Origin: Bacteroidales bacterium
Lineage (GTDB): Bacteria; Bacteroidota; Bacteroidia; Bacteroidales; UBA932
Length of the DNA stretch: 64,000 bases
Assembly (NCBI GenBank): GCA_017430365.1
Contig: JAFRNC010000005.1
Span: forward strand, 186,001-250,000
Reading direction: 5' to 3'
Made by a program: the position numbers and the translations under genes. The notes under the pieces are model-generated. The model was not told the origin of the DNA. It ran no database searches and saw only the letters and a program-made list of their open reading frames with translations. Within the stretch, counting starts at the first letter, position 1, and each line of letters starts with the position of its first letter. This document shows positions 16,052-24,420 of the stretch, in pieces.

Positions 16052-16396
16052 ATGGAAAGCGAGAGCACAAGACAGCAGAAAGTAGCGCGGCAGATCCAGA
16101 AGGATCTCGCCGAGATCATACGCGCCCGCGGCATGTCGGCATACGACGGTGCCATGCTCACGGTGAGCGGCGTGAAGATCACTTCCGACCTGGCACTCGC
16201 CAAGGTCTATGTAAGCATTTTCCCCTCCTCCAAGGCGGAGGCGGTCATGCAGCGGCTCGGAGAAGAGACTTCCCGGCTGCGCGGGGAACTGGGACGCCGG
16301 GTAGCGAAACAGCTCCGCATCGTGCCGGAACTCTCCTTCTTCCTTGACGACTCCCTCGATTACGTGGAGCATATCGACGAGCTGCTGAAGAAATAG
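16052..16396 (+). CDS. rbfA: Ribosome-binding factor A
   Basis: A 114-residue protein with the RbfA KH-like fold: RQQKVARQIQKDLAEIIR at the N-terminus, LTVSGVKITSDLALAKVYVSIF (residues 31-52) as the signature strand-turn-strand, and LGRRVAKQLRIVPELSFFLDDSLDYVEHIDELL near the end. RbfA helps mature the 16S rRNA 5' end and the 30S subunit. The usual late-central AxG turn is present. It lies 16 nt from tyrS and 16 nt from lolE, in one transcription unit. Confidence 0.93.
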   Translation: MESESTRQQKVARQIQKDLAEIIRARGMSAYDGAMLTVSGVKITSDLALAKVYVSIFPSSKAEAVMQRLGEETSRLRGELGRRVAKQLRIVPELSFFLDDSLDYVEHIDELLKK

Positions 16397-16412
16397 GAAA
16401 CCGGCAGGTTCA

Positions 16413-17630
16413 ATGAAACTCTCCCGGTTCATAGCGTGGCGCTACCTGTTCGCGAAGAAGTCGCACAATGTGATCAACATCATTTCGATCATATCTGCGG
16501 CCGGTATCGCTGTCGGCAGCGCCGCACTTGTGATAATCCTCTCCATCTACAACGGATTCGACTCCATAGTCCGCGACCTCAACGATTCGCACACCGCCGA
16601 TGTTCTCGTGACCCCGGCGGAAGGCAAAGTCTTCCAGACATCCGGCCGTCTGGATTTCCTGAAAGACGATCCGAGGGTGAGGGCTGTCTGCGGGGTGCTG
16701 GAAGAAAGCGTGTTCGTGCAGTACGGGGACCGCAACAAAGTTGTGACGGCCCGTGGGGTGGATTCACTTTACGAACGGATCACCGGTCTTAAGGACCATC
16801 TGGTCGAAGGGGAGTTCTCCCTCAGCTACGGCGACCTCAACCAGGTCGTCCTTGGCCGCATCGTTGCCCTTGAACTCGGGGCGCGGCCAGCCTTCCAACA
16901 GCCGCTGACGGCATGGTTCCCGAGCCGGACGGCCACGGTCGACCTGCTCAATCCGCTCGCTTCGCTCCGGCAGGTGAAACTCAATACCGCCGGAATCGTC
17001 TCACTGGAGCAGAATTTCGACCAGACATACATGTATATGCCGCTTGACGCCCTGCGGGATCTGCTCGAATACGACGATGAGGTATCGGGATGCGAGATAT
17101 ACCTGAATCCTTCGGGACTCAACCGCCGTGGTCTCGCTTCGCGAGATATCCTGTCCGACATTCGGGATGCGCTTGGCGAAGGCTATGTCGTCCGTGACCG
17201 GCAGCAGCAGAACACGACCCTGTATAAACTGTTGAAGTATGAGAAAGTGGCGATCTACCTTATCCTGCTCTTCGTCATGCTGATAGTCTCGTTCAACATA
17301 TTCGGTTCGCTGTCAATGCTCATCATCGAGAAACGCGACGACATCGCCACTCTCCGTGCGATGGGGGCGGGCGACGAACTGGTGGGACAGATCTTCGTCC
17401 GTGAAGGATGGCTGATTTCACTGTTCGGGATCGCAGTCGGAGTAGGGACCGGACTGCTCGTCTGCCTTGCGCAACAGCGCTTCGGAATAGTGAAGATGCC
17501 CGGCAATTTCGTAGTCGACGCATATCCCGTCGTGGTCCAGTTCAAGGATATCCTGATAATAATCGCCGGCGTTGCCCTGATCGGCTGGCTGATCTCCCTT
17601 CTCACCCGCCGCATGAGCCGCTGGGAATAG
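16413..17630 (+). CDS. LolC/LolE-type ABC transporter permease
   Basis: A 405-residue membrane protein. A first helix (HNVINIISIISAAGIAVGSAALVIILSIYNGF, residues 18-49) is followed by a large periplasmic MacB-like domain (to about 270), then three helices; the cytoplasmic coupling helix EKRDDIATLRAMGA (near 305) is characteristic of FtsX-type permeases. LolC and LolE, with the LolD ATPase, extract lipoproteins from the inner membrane for delivery to the outer membrane. No lolD is next to it. The rbfA-then-permease order is common in Bacteroidota. It is the last gene before a repeat-rich gap. Confidence 0.88.
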   Translation: MKLSRFIAWRYLFAKKSHNVINIISIISAAGIAVGSAALVIILSIYNGFDSIVRDLNDSHTADVLVTPAEGKVFQTSGRLDFLKDDPRVRAVCGVLEESVFVQYGDRNKVVTARGVDSLYERITGLKDHLVEGEFSLSYGDLNQVVLGRIVALELGARPAFQQPLTAWFPSRTATVDLLNPLASLRQVKLNTAGIVSLEQNFDQTYMYMPLDALRDLLEYDDEVSGCEIYLNPSGLNRRGLASRDILSDIRDALGEGYVVRDRQQQNTTLYKLLKYEKVAIYLILLFVMLIVSFNIFGSLSMLIIEKRDDIATLRAMGAGDELVGQIFVREGWLISLFGIAVGVGTGLLVCLAQQRFGIVKMPGNFVVDAYPVVVQFKDILIIIAGVALIGWLISLLTRRMSRWE

Positions 17631-17680
17631 GGCCCGGCCCAGCCGCCCATTCCGTGTGCTTCGGTGTGCTTCCAGCGCTT

Positions 17681-17801
17681 TTTTTCGCTGCAACGGACGC
17701 ACCTGGCATACAGGCAGTTACACAAGTTGATCCCCCTCAAAACGAGGGGGATCAACTTGCATAATCAACTGATTATCAATTGCGTCCGTTGCAGCGAAAA
17801 A
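17681..17801. repeat. Nested palindromic repeat, family A copy 1
   Basis: A 121-bp element. Its 21-bp ends (17681-17701 and 17781-17801) are perfect reverse complements and carry the core GCTGCAACGGACGCA. A second perfect 16-bp hairpin sits at the centre (17723-17738 with 17744-17759, loop AAAAC). It lies 50 bp behind the lolE-type gene. Copies 2 and 3 are at 55111 and 62218. No open reading frame is inside. Confidence 0.9.
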
Positions 17802-17854
17802 TGGCCGAAAATGAGGATGGGCGCGCTGAAATAGCACAGATGGAATAAGTCAGC

Positions 17855-17964
17855 GGGCAAGGTCCGATTATATAGTCAACACCTTGCCCATAGGATCATA
17901 GATACACAGTGTTCTGACGCTCATGCAATGGGCAAGGTGTCGAGCATGAAATCAGACCTTGCCC
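17855..17964. repeat. Nested palindromic repeat, family B
   Basis: A 110-bp element built from four copies of GGGCAAGGT or its complement. The outer pair is 17855-17868 with 17951-17964 (one mismatch) and the inner pair is CACCTTGCCCAT near 17880 with ATGGGCAAGGTG near 17928. Its size and nested design match family A, but the sequence differs. A partial fifth GGGCAA is at 17970. Confidence 0.8.
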
Positions 17965-17980
17965 ATTATGGGCAAAAGTA

Positions 17981-18022
17981 CTAAGGCCGGGAGGCGCGGG
18001 GGCTCGGGGGCAGTGCCCCCGA
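17981..18022 (+). repeat. GC-rich tail motif, copy 2
   Basis: Begins CTAAGGCCGGGAGG and ends with the hairpin TCGGGGGC-agt-GCCCCCGA. It follows palindrome B, as copy 3 follows palindrome A2 near 55229. The rest of the gap 17631-18165 outside the listed repeats and terminator shows nothing recognisable. Confidence 0.6.
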
Positions 18023-18028
18023 CAACAA

Positions 18029-18060
18029 AAGGGCGGCCGATCTCCCGACGGGCCACCCTT
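18029..18060 (-). terminator. Likely terminator of the suf operon
   Basis: On the minus strand AAGGGTGGCC pairs with GGCCGCCCTT (one mismatch) around a 12-nt loop, then TTTGTTGT follows. It is about 105 nt behind the sufD stop. Confidence 0.5.
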
Positions 18061-18165
18061 CTGATGATAATATACTAAAACCTAAACCACTCTATAGATG
18101 CGGGAGACCGGCCGAATGTTGCGTCCGGATACTGAAAAAATGTGCAACAAAAGCCGCAATTCGAC

Positions 18166-19170
18166 CTAGCAACAATTTTTAGAGCAGTTTTGACAACGAG
18201 AAAACTCTCCCCGGAGCCTCTTTTCGACCAGAACCTGCATCCTTTCACGCAACTGATCCGAGGATATCTTCTCCAGGACCTCGTAGGCGAATGCCATCTG
18301 CTGGAGCAGTTTCGCTTCCGCCATGGGTATGCCGCGCGTACGCATGTAGAAAAGTTCGTCCGGATTGAGTCGGCCGATTGTGGCACCGTGGCTGCATTTG
18401 ACGTCGTCGGCGTAGATCTCGAGCTGGGGCTTGGTATATGCCTTGGCCTCGGAACTGATCAACAGGTTGTGGTTCGCCTGATAGGCCTCGCTCTTCTGAG
18501 CATCGGGAACCACCTTGATAAGTCCGTCGAAGTGGGCTTTACCCCTGTCGTCGAGGATTCCCTTGAATAACTGGTTGCTTCGGCATGAAGGGACGTTGTG
18601 GGTGAGCCGGATGTCGTAGTCCATCCTCTGGTCTCCGTCGGTCAGATAGAGTCCGCCGAGTTCGCAGGATGCGTTTTCCCCGTCAAGCGATACGTCGATG
18701 CGGTTGAGGATCTCTCCGCCGTGAAGGGAGAGGAAAACCATTTTGAGCTCCGCTCCTGCTGCCAGCGAGATATCGTAGGAGGTTTCGTGGACGGCCCGGT
18801 TGTGTTCGTTCTGCATCACCACGAATTCCGCTGCGGCACCTTCCTCAAGCGTGATCCTGACCTTTTCGCGGGTCTTGAAAAGATCGAGCGAGAAAGTGTG
18901 GGCGCACTGGATGATCTTTCCGGACGATCCCTTTCCGAAGTGGAAAGTGTCTTCGAACTCAAGTTCCTGCGGACCTCCTTCGCTGCGGACACCGATGATC
19001 TGCAACATCTTATCCATCTGCTCCCCGTCCTCGAGCCGGAAGGCGAGCGGGGAACCGGCGCCCTGTACAGACCCGTCCACCAGGAAAAGCTGGCGGGCGT
19101 CCCTCAGCGGAACCCTGCAACGGAATTCCTGTTTGAGGGCCGGGGCGTAGATGAGGTTATTCATTTTCAT
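18166..19170 (-). CDS. sufD: Fe-S cluster assembly protein SufD
   Basis: A 334-residue protein of the SufB/SufD beta-helix family. The C-terminal half has QANHNLLISSEAKAYTKPQLEIYADDVKCSHGATIGRL (near 235-272) and FYMRTRGIPMAEAKLLQQMAFA, both diagnostic of SufD. SufD pairs with SufB in the SufBC2D scaffold that builds Fe-S clusters. It is shorter than E. coli SufD (about 420), mainly at the N-terminus. The last residues are SRCQNCSKNCC, a cysteine-rich tail of a kind I associate with Bacteroidota SufD proteins. ATG 19170 and 19164 are both possible; the first overlaps sufC by 14 nt. Confidence 0.94.
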   Translation of the reverse strand: MKMNNLIYAPALKQEFRCRVPLRDARQLFLVDGSVQGAGSPLAFRLEDGEQMDKMLQIIGVRSEGGPQELEFEDTFHFGKGSSGKIIQCAHTFSLDLFKTREKVRITLEEGAAAEFVVMQNEHNRAVHETSYDISLAAGAELKMVFLSLHGGEILNRIDVSLDGENASCELGGLYLTDGDQRMDYDIRLTHNVPSCRSNQLFKGILDDRGKAHFDGLIKVVPDAQKSEAYQANHNLLISSEAKAYTKPQLEIYADDVKCSHGATIGRLNPDELFYMRTRGIPMAEAKLLQQMAFAYEVLEKISSDQLRERMQVLVEKRLRGEFSRCQNCSKNCC

Positions 19171-19918
19171 GGATGAGGCGGTCGTATCCGTTCTTTTCGA
19201 TTTCCAGTGCGAGTTCCTTGCCTGCGGTTTTGATGATGCGGCCCTTATAAAGAACGTGGATCACGTCGGGGACGATATAGTCGAGCAGGCGCTGGTAGTG
19301 GGTGATGACTATGAAGGCATTGTCGGGACGCTTCATTTTGTTTACACCCGTTGCGACGATGCGCAGGGCGTCGACATCAAGGCCGGAATCGGTCTCGTCC
19401 AGGATGGCCAGCCTGGGTTCCAGCATCGCCATCTGGAAAATCTCGTTGCGTTTCTTTTCTCCGCCCGAGAAACCCACGTTGACCCCGCGGCCTGAGAAAC
19501 TGCTGTCCATCTCGACATAGGACATCTTCTCGCGCATCAGTTTCAGGAACTGGGCGGCTCCGAGAGGCTCGAGGCCGCGCTGCTTGCGCTGTTCGTTCAC
19601 GGCGGCCTTCATGAAGTTGACGTTGCTCACCCCGGGAATCTCCACGGGATACTGGAATCCCAGGAAAATGCCGGCCCAGGAGCGCTCTTCAGGCGCCATC
19701 GCCAGCAGGTCGCGGCCGTCGTAGATGATGGATCCTTCGGTTACTGTGAAAGTTTCGCGTCCGGCCAGGACTGCGGAGAGTGTGCTTTTGCCGGAGCCGT
19801 TGGGTCCCATGATGGCGTGGGTCTCGCCGGCCTTGATTTCCAGGTCGATGCCGCGCAGGATTTCCTTGTCCGCGACGGATGCGTGAAGGTTTTCTATTTT
19901 GAGCAGGGTGTTCATCAT
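19157..19918 (-). CDS. sufC: Fe-S assembly ATPase SufC
   Basis: A 253-residue ABC ATPase with Walker A GPNGSGKST (residues 38-46), the SufC-specific FLGFQYPVEIPGVSN (Q-loop region), signature FSGGEKKRNEIFQM and Walker B LAILDETDSGLD. SufC drives SufB-SufD rearrangement during cluster assembly on the SufBC2D complex. Its start overlaps the stop of the PnuC-family gene by 4 nt (ATGA), so both are translated from one message. Confidence 0.97.
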   Translation of the reverse strand: MMNTLLKIENLHASVADKEILRGIDLEIKAGETHAIMGPNGSGKSTLSAVLAGRETFTVTEGSIIYDGRDLLAMAPEERSWAGIFLGFQYPVEIPGVSNVNFMKAAVNEQRKQRGLEPLGAAQFLKLMREKMSYVEMDSSFSGRGVNVGFSGGEKKRNEIFQMAMLEPRLAILDETDSGLDVDALRIVATGVNKMKRPDNAFIVITHYQRLLDYIVPDVIHVLYKGRIIKTAGKELALEIEKNGYDRLIHENE

Positions 19919-20505
19919 GCTTTTCTCCTATACATCTTCTCCCAGCCGATCAGGGAGACGATACCGTTGACGAGATAAAGTGCGCTCACTATCGGCATGA
20001 AAATGTTGCCGACAGACAGGTGCAATATGAGTTGTGTGATGTTTACTATTATCCATGCCACCCAGCAGTCCCATTTCTTCTGGGCGCTGAGGAACTGGGC
20101 TACCAGTATCAGGATCGTTACGCACGAATCGAGATAGGGGTGGGGGTCGGCGGGGAAGAGGCGTCTGAGCAGCCATCCCCACAGGGCGGCCACGACCAGG
20201 ACGATAACTATGGTGAGTATGCGTTCGAACCATGAAAGCATCGTGACCTTCAGTTCGCCCTTCTTTTCGGAACTGGTCTCATCGGCCTTGGGATGGGTCC
20301 AGCGGTAGTGTCCCAGAATGTTGATGCCGAGTGATACCGGCTGCAGCAGCAGCGAAGCGGCCAGGTTCTTCTGCCAGAAAAGGAAGAAGAGGGCGGCGGT
20401 ATAGAGATAGCCTACCCAGAAATTGTATTTGCTTCCACGGCCTGCGAGGAAAACGCAGGTCAGGCCGAGAAGCGAAGATATGAGGTCCAGCCAGTTGAAT
20501 GTCAT
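19915..20505 (-). CDS. PnuC-family transporter inside the suf operon
   Basis: A 196-residue membrane protein with about six or seven helices. Family features include [34 protein letters not shown] (residues 9-43), an [13 protein letters not shown] block equivalent to the PnuC FGWxxW region, [32 protein letters not shown] and the last helix with [14 protein letters not shown]. Substrate might be nicotinamide riboside, thiamine (PnuT) or riboflavin; a ThiL-like gene lies two genes upstream, which hints weakly at thiamine, but no TPP riboswitch was seen. It overlaps sufB and sufC by 4 nt on each side, so it is firmly part of the operon. Confidence 0.85.
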   Translation of the reverse strand: MTFNWLDLISSLLGLTCVFLAGRGSKYNFWVGYLYTAALFFLFWQKNLAASLLLQPVSLGINILGHYRWTHPKADETSSEKKGELKVTMLSWFERILTIVIVLVVAALWGWLLRRLFPADPHPYLDSCVTILILVAQFLSAQKKWDCWVAWIIVNITQLILHLSVGNIFMPIVSALYLVNGIVSLIGWEKMYRRKA

Positions 20506-21938
20506 CCTATACTCCCCTCCAGGGAGACTTGCAGCAGTTTCTGTGCCTCGACGGCGAATTCCATCGGGAGCTTGTTAAGGACTTCCTTTGCGTATCCGTT
20601 GACGATCAGGCCTACGGCATCTTCTTCTGTGATTCCCCGCTGGCGGCAGTAGAAGAGCTGCTCTTCACTGATCTTGGATGTGGTGGCCTCGTGCTCGATG
20701 GTCGCGCTCTGATTGTCCGACTCTATGACGGGGAATGTATGTGCACCGCACTTGTCTCCCAGCAGCAGGGAGTCGCACTGGGAATGGTTGCGGGCGCCTT
20801 CGGCTCCGGGCAGGACCTTGACCATGCCGCGGTAGCTGTTCTGGCTGCGTCCGGCCGAGATGCCCTTGCTGACGATGCGGCTCGTGGTGTTCCGGCCTAT
20901 GTGTATCATCTTGGTTCCGGTGTCGGCCTGCTGGAAATTGTTGGTCACGGCGACGCTGTAGAACTCCGAGATGGAATTGTCGCCCTTGAGTATGGTGCTC
21001 GGGTATTTCCAGGTGATGGCACTGCCTGTCTCGACCTGGGTCCAGAAAAGCCGGCTGCCGTTGCCCTTGCATATGCCGCGCTTGGTGACGAAATTGTAGA
21101 TGCCGCCCCGTCCCTGGGCATCGCCCGGATACCAGTTCTGGACGGTGGAGTACTTGACTTCGGCATCTTTTTCCACGATGATCTCCACGACAGCGGCGTG
21201 GAGCTGCGATTCATCGCGCATCGGGGCGGTGCATCCTTCCAGATAGCTGAGATAAGCCCCTTCGTCGGCAACTATAAGCGTCCGCTCGAACTGTCCGGTA
21301 CCTTTTGCGTTGATGCGGAAGTAACTTGAGAGTTCCATCGGGCAGCGCACGCCCTTGGGGATGTAGCAGAACGATCCGTCGCTGAATACGGCGCTGTTGA
21401 GGGCGCTGTAGAAATTGTCGGCGACAGGGACGACCGTCGCCAGATACTTTCGTACCAGTTGGGGATAGTTCCTGACGGCTTCCGAGAAGGAACAGAAGAT
21501 GATACCCTTCTCGGCAAGGGTCTCGCTGAAGGTGGTCTTGACCGAAACGCTGTCGAAAACGGCGTCTACGGCGGTTCCGCTCAGCACGCCACGTTCGTGG
21601 AGCGGGATGCCCAGTTTGTCGAAAGTCTTTTCGATTTCGGGATCTATCTCCTTCTTTTCCGAAGGTTTCTTCGGCGCGGCGTAATAGACTATATCCTGGA
21701 AATCGATCGGAGGTATATCGAGATGGGCCCATGTCGGCAGTTTCATCTTCTGCCACTGGCGGAAAGCCTTGAGCCGGAATTCCAGAAGCCACTCCGGTTC
21801 CTCTTTCTTCCTGGAGATCAACCGGATGATATCTTCGTTGAGTCCTTTCGGAATGAAATCCTGCTCCACCACGGTCTCGAAACCGTGTTCGTATTCCCCG
21901 GAAGTGACCTCCGCTATAATTTTGTCGCTCTCTTTCAT
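20502..21938 (-). CDS. sufB: Fe-S cluster assembly scaffold SufB
   Basis: A 478-residue scaffold protein, full length for the family. Signature blocks are [31 protein letters not shown] (near 205), [22 protein letters not shown] (the cysteine region of the cluster site), [33 protein letters not shown] and the C-terminal [25 protein letters not shown]. It receives sulfur and iron to build clusters with SufC and SufD. The TATCTTTG box ends 7 nt upstream of the ATG, so the mRNA is probably leaderless. No sufE, sufS or sufT gene is in the window. Confidence 0.97.
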   Translation of the reverse strand: MKESDKIIAEVTSGEYEHGFETVVEQDFIPKGLNEDIIRLISRKKEEPEWLLEFRLKAFRQWQKMKLPTWAHLDIPPIDFQDIVYYAAPKKPSEKKEIDPEIEKTFDKLGIPLHERGVLSGTAVDAVFDSVSVKTTFSETLAEKGIIFCSFSEAVRNYPQLVRKYLATVVPVADNFYSALNSAVFSDGSFCYIPKGVRCPMELSSYFRINAKGTGQFERTLIVADEGAYLSYLEGCTAPMRDESQLHAAVVEIIVEKDAEVKYSTVQNWYPGDAQGRGGIYNFVTKRGICKGNGSRLFWTQVETGSAITWKYPSTILKGDNSISEFYSVAVTNNFQQADTGTKMIHIGRNTTSRIVSKGISAGRSQNSYRGMVKVLPGAEGARNHSQCDSLLLGDKCGAHTFPVIESDNQSATIEHEATTSKISEEQLFYCRQRGITEEDAVGLIVNGYAKEVLNKLPMEFAVEAQKLLQVSLEGSIG

Positions 21939-21945
21939 CGCGCCG

Positions 21946-21953
21946 CAAAGATA
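21946..21953 (-). promoter_or_regulatory. -7 box of the suf operon
   Basis: TATCTTTG on the minus strand, 7 nt from the sufB ATG. No IscR-like or other operator was recognised around it. Confidence 0.6.
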
Positions 21954-21987
21954 ACACTATTTCATGGAATTGGGCCGGAGCCCCGGT

Positions 21988-22974
21988 TTAATATCCTTGC
22001 GCGTGGATGGGGAGTTCGGCTCCTTCGGGGGTGACCAGGACCGGACCCACATCGGGCAGGGCGAGGTGTCCGATGATTTCGAAATCGTGGAACTCCTTGC
22101 GGAAGGTCTCGTGTTTCTCCAGGGGAATCACGAAAAGGAACTTGTAGTCGTCGCCGCCGTTCATCGCCGCCGTCACGACGTCCATGTCGATTTCTTCGGC
22201 CATCGCGAAGGTCTGGGATGAGATGGGGATCTTCTCCAGATAGACCTTTGCGCCAAGCCCCGTGTCGCGGGTGAGCCGGATGACGGCTTCGCCGAGGCCT
22301 TTAGTCAGAAAATAACCCCGTGAAGGAAGGACGTCCGCCTCGGAGAAGCGGGAAAGCATATCGGCTTTGATTTCGGGGCTCAGATAGCTGGCCAGGACGG
22401 CCTTGTAGGGCGCCAGGTCAGGCTGTTCGCCGGTTCCGGTGAAAGCCACCTTCTCGCGTTCCAGGACGTGGAGGCCCATATAGGCTGCGCCCAGATGGCC
22501 GCTCAGGCAGATCAGGTCGCGGCTCTTGACTGCCGCCCGTTGGTCCAGCACCTTCCTCTGCTGGACGCCGTAGGCGGCAAGGCCGATGGCCAGGCCGTTG
22601 ACCGACGGGTCAAGTTCAAGCGACAGATGCTTCACGCCGTGTTCGCGGACCGCTGCAAGTACGCCTTCCCACAGGGCAGCGACGTCTTCATAGCAGAAGC
22701 GCTTCGACAGGCCGAGGACGACCGAGAGGGAATGGGGCTGGTACAGCGCGGCGTACAGTTCGCCCAGCACGTTCAGCACGGCTTTGTAGCCCAGATGCCG
22801 GAGAGGCGTGTAGACCAGGTCGAAGTCACAGCCTTCGAGCATCAGTTTATGTGCGGAACACCCCGCTCCGCGGCCGGCGGCCGGAAGGGGGTGTTCATTG
22901 GTGAAACCGCTGCCGTCAAAGAGACGGTCGAGCGTGGCTTGTTTGCCTATCTGAGCGATATCTGTCCGGGGCAT
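21988..22974 (-). CDS. ThiL-like protein lacking most metal-binding residues
   Basis: A 328-residue protein that lines up along its length with Bacteroidota thiamine-monophosphate kinases (AIR synthase fold): LMLEGCDFDLVYTPLRHLGYKAVLN (near 45), LSVVLGLSKRFCYEDVAALWEG, CLSGHLGAAYMGLHVLEREK (near 157), IYLEKIP-like VYLEKIPISSQTFAMAEEIDM and NGGDDYKFLFVIPLEKHE. The usual catalytic and metal motifs are changed: no GDDAA at the N-terminus, the GGDT-type loop reads LELDPSV, and DISDGL reads FLTKGL. ThiL makes thiamine diphosphate from thiamine monophosphate; this copy may be an inactive or re-purposed relative. A TATCTTTG box at 22991-22998 lies upstream. sufB follows after 49 nt. Confidence 0.72.
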   Translation of the reverse strand: MPRTDIAQIGKQATLDRLFDGSGFTNEHPLPAAGRGAGCSAHKLMLEGCDFDLVYTPLRHLGYKAVLNVLGELYAALYQPHSLSVVLGLSKRFCYEDVAALWEGVLAAVREHGVKHLSLELDPSVNGLAIGLAAYGVQQRKVLDQRAAVKSRDLICLSGHLGAAYMGLHVLEREKVAFTGTGEQPDLAPYKAVLASYLSPEIKADMLSRFSEADVLPSRGYFLTKGLGEAVIRLTRDTGLGAKVYLEKIPISSQTFAMAEEIDMDVVTAAMNGGDDYKFLFVIPLEKHETFRKEFHDFEIIGHLALPDVGPVLVTPEGAELPIHAQGY

Positions 22975-22990
22975 CTTGGGAAATTTTTCC

Positions 22991-22998
22991 CAAAGATA
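22991..22998 (-). promoter_or_regulatory. -7 box of the ThiL-like gene
   Basis: TATCTTTG on the minus strand, 16 nt from the ATG at 22974 and close behind the end of the PUL at 23002. It shows that the ThiL-like gene has its own promoter. Confidence 0.55.
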
Positions 22999-23001
22999 CG
23001 A

Positions 23002-24417
23002 TTATTCGGGCAATTTCTTGACGACATCCCATCCTGAGATGACATCGCCGTAGAGATAGAACGTGACCTGGAAGGTCGTACCGCTCGCCTGGTCGGTCAC
23101 TTCATATATCCGGGTGATGTCACGGCTGCCCACGAACGTGTAATCGCCGAGCGAAAGCGGAGCGAGTTCGGGAACCTGGACCGGAGGTTCGCCTCTCCGG
23201 CGACGCTGGTTCCAGTCGAATCCGGCGATGAGATACTGCATGCGTTTCTCGATCTGCGCCATGACGCCCGGATGGTGGAACGGGTCCGTATCGGCACGGC
23301 CGGGAGCCTTGACTTTCGGAAGACGGCCGCCGTTCGCCGCCACGACAGCGCGGACACTGTCGGTATAAGCCTTGAAACGGGACAACTGTTCCGGGGTACG
23401 GATGCTTTCCACCGTGAAAATGGAGATGCCCTGGGCGCCTGCCCTGAAGGCCTCGTCCATGCAGTCGGTGATGTCATCGCTGTACATCAGGCCGCAGTAG
23501 AGTGTCGTCTTCGGGTTTTTGTCGTTATAGTTCTCAGCCGTGCAGTCATACGCGAAAGAGGGGTCGAGAGTATAGTAATTGTGATATACCATCGGGAAGA
23601 CGACGTCGAGATCCCACTTGCCCCAGTCCTGGCGCACCATCCTGGAAGCCATCTTCGGGGTCGGGAAAGGAGATGCCGCCATCACCTTTCCGTAGGAGTG
23701 GACCGTGGCAGCGAACAGGTTGGCCACTTCCGAGATCTGGTCGCAGCGGAACTGGCGCCAGGTAACATCCTGGGAGGGATCATCCTGTTCCATCGGATCG
23801 TATCCGTATTTTTCCTTGAAAATCCGGATCATCTCAGGATGATACCCGAAGTCCCATTCGGGATACTCCCTGTCCTGGACAATGCCGTAACGGGGCCACA
23901 ATGTGGTCGGAAGCACTACGTCGACGAATCTGTGGTAGTCGATCGCAATACCGTCCAGGCCTTCCACCTTGCAGTAGGCCCGCACCTTTTCGTTGAGATA
24001 TTCCCGGACTTCAGGCAAGGCCGGGCAAAGGAACTTGTAGTGATCCACATATGCCGTGGTATCGGCAAGGCTGCGGCCCAGCCTGTTGACGCTGAACCAT
24101 TCTGGATGCTCGGCAAGGACCTTTGTGCGGTCATGTTCGAGATTCATCGTCCAGAGCCATGCAAAAACCTGGATGCCGTGCGCGTGGGCGATGGGGATTA
24201 CCCGGCGGTAGTCATCGGGGGTTGGGGCATTGAGCATAACTCCGTCGATGCCCGCATCGTTCATTTTCTGGCAGGCAGCTTCGAAATCGGTGTTCGGACG
24301 CAGGTCGAGCCAGGTCCAGAAAAGGGGATAGGAGGGCGCGGCTTTACGCTCGCTGCAGGAGAAGAGGCAGAGCAAAGCCGTCATGGCCAGTGCAAGGGAC
24401 AGGATAAATTTTTTCAT
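23002..24417 (-). CDS. Lipoprotein glycoside hydrolase-like TIM barrel (GHL10/DUF187-like)
   Basis: A 471-residue lipoprotein: signal LSLALAMTALLCLFSC with the lipobox cysteine near residue 21. The body looks like a TIM barrel of the glycosyl hydrolase-like group: PLFWTWLDLR, DAGIDGVMLNAPTPDDY, HGIQVFAWLWTMNLEHD, EGLDGIAIDYHRFVDV (near 152, with the likely acidic active-site residues), VMAASPFPTPK, DVVFPMVYHNYY and GAQGISIFTVES. A small beta domain ends the protein. The substrate is unknown; by operon position it should act on the same glycan as the GH2 and GH9 enzymes. It begins 3 nt behind the metallophosphoesterase stop and is the last gene of the locus. Confidence 0.7.
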   Translation of the reverse strand: MKKFILSLALAMTALLCLFSCSERKAAPSYPLFWTWLDLRPNTDFEAACQKMNDAGIDGVMLNAPTPDDYRRVIPIAHAHGIQVFAWLWTMNLEHDRTKVLAEHPEWFSVNRLGRSLADTTAYVDHYKFLCPALPEVREYLNEKVRAYCKVEGLDGIAIDYHRFVDVVLPTTLWPRYGIVQDREYPEWDFGYHPEMIRIFKEKYGYDPMEQDDPSQDVTWRQFRCDQISEVANLFAATVHSYGKVMAASPFPTPKMASRMVRQDWGKWDLDVVFPMVYHNYYTLDPSFAYDCTAENYNDKNPKTTLYCGLMYSDDITDCMDEAFRAGAQGISIFTVESIRTPEQLSRFKAYTDSVRAVVAANGGRLPKVKAPGRADTDPFHHPGVMAQIEKRMQYLIAGFDWNQRRRRGEPPVQVPELAPLSLGDYTFVGSRDITRIYEVTDQASGTTFQVTFYLYGDVISGWDVVKKLPE

Positions 24418-24420
24418 GGC

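Noticed and set aside
17681..17801. Family A palindromes as integron attC sites
   Set aside because: They have inverted ends around a hairpin, but the ends do not carry RYYYAAC and GTTRRRY, no integrase gene is present, and copies are not between gene cassettes.
17855..17964. GGGCAAGGT repeats as a CRISPR array
   Set aside because: The copies are in inverted pairs with unequal spacing, too short for CRISPR repeats, and no cas gene is near.
19915..22974. TPP riboswitch for the PnuC-family and ThiL-like genes
   Set aside because: No CTGAGA plus conserved second THI-box region was found upstream of sufB or the ThiL-like gene.
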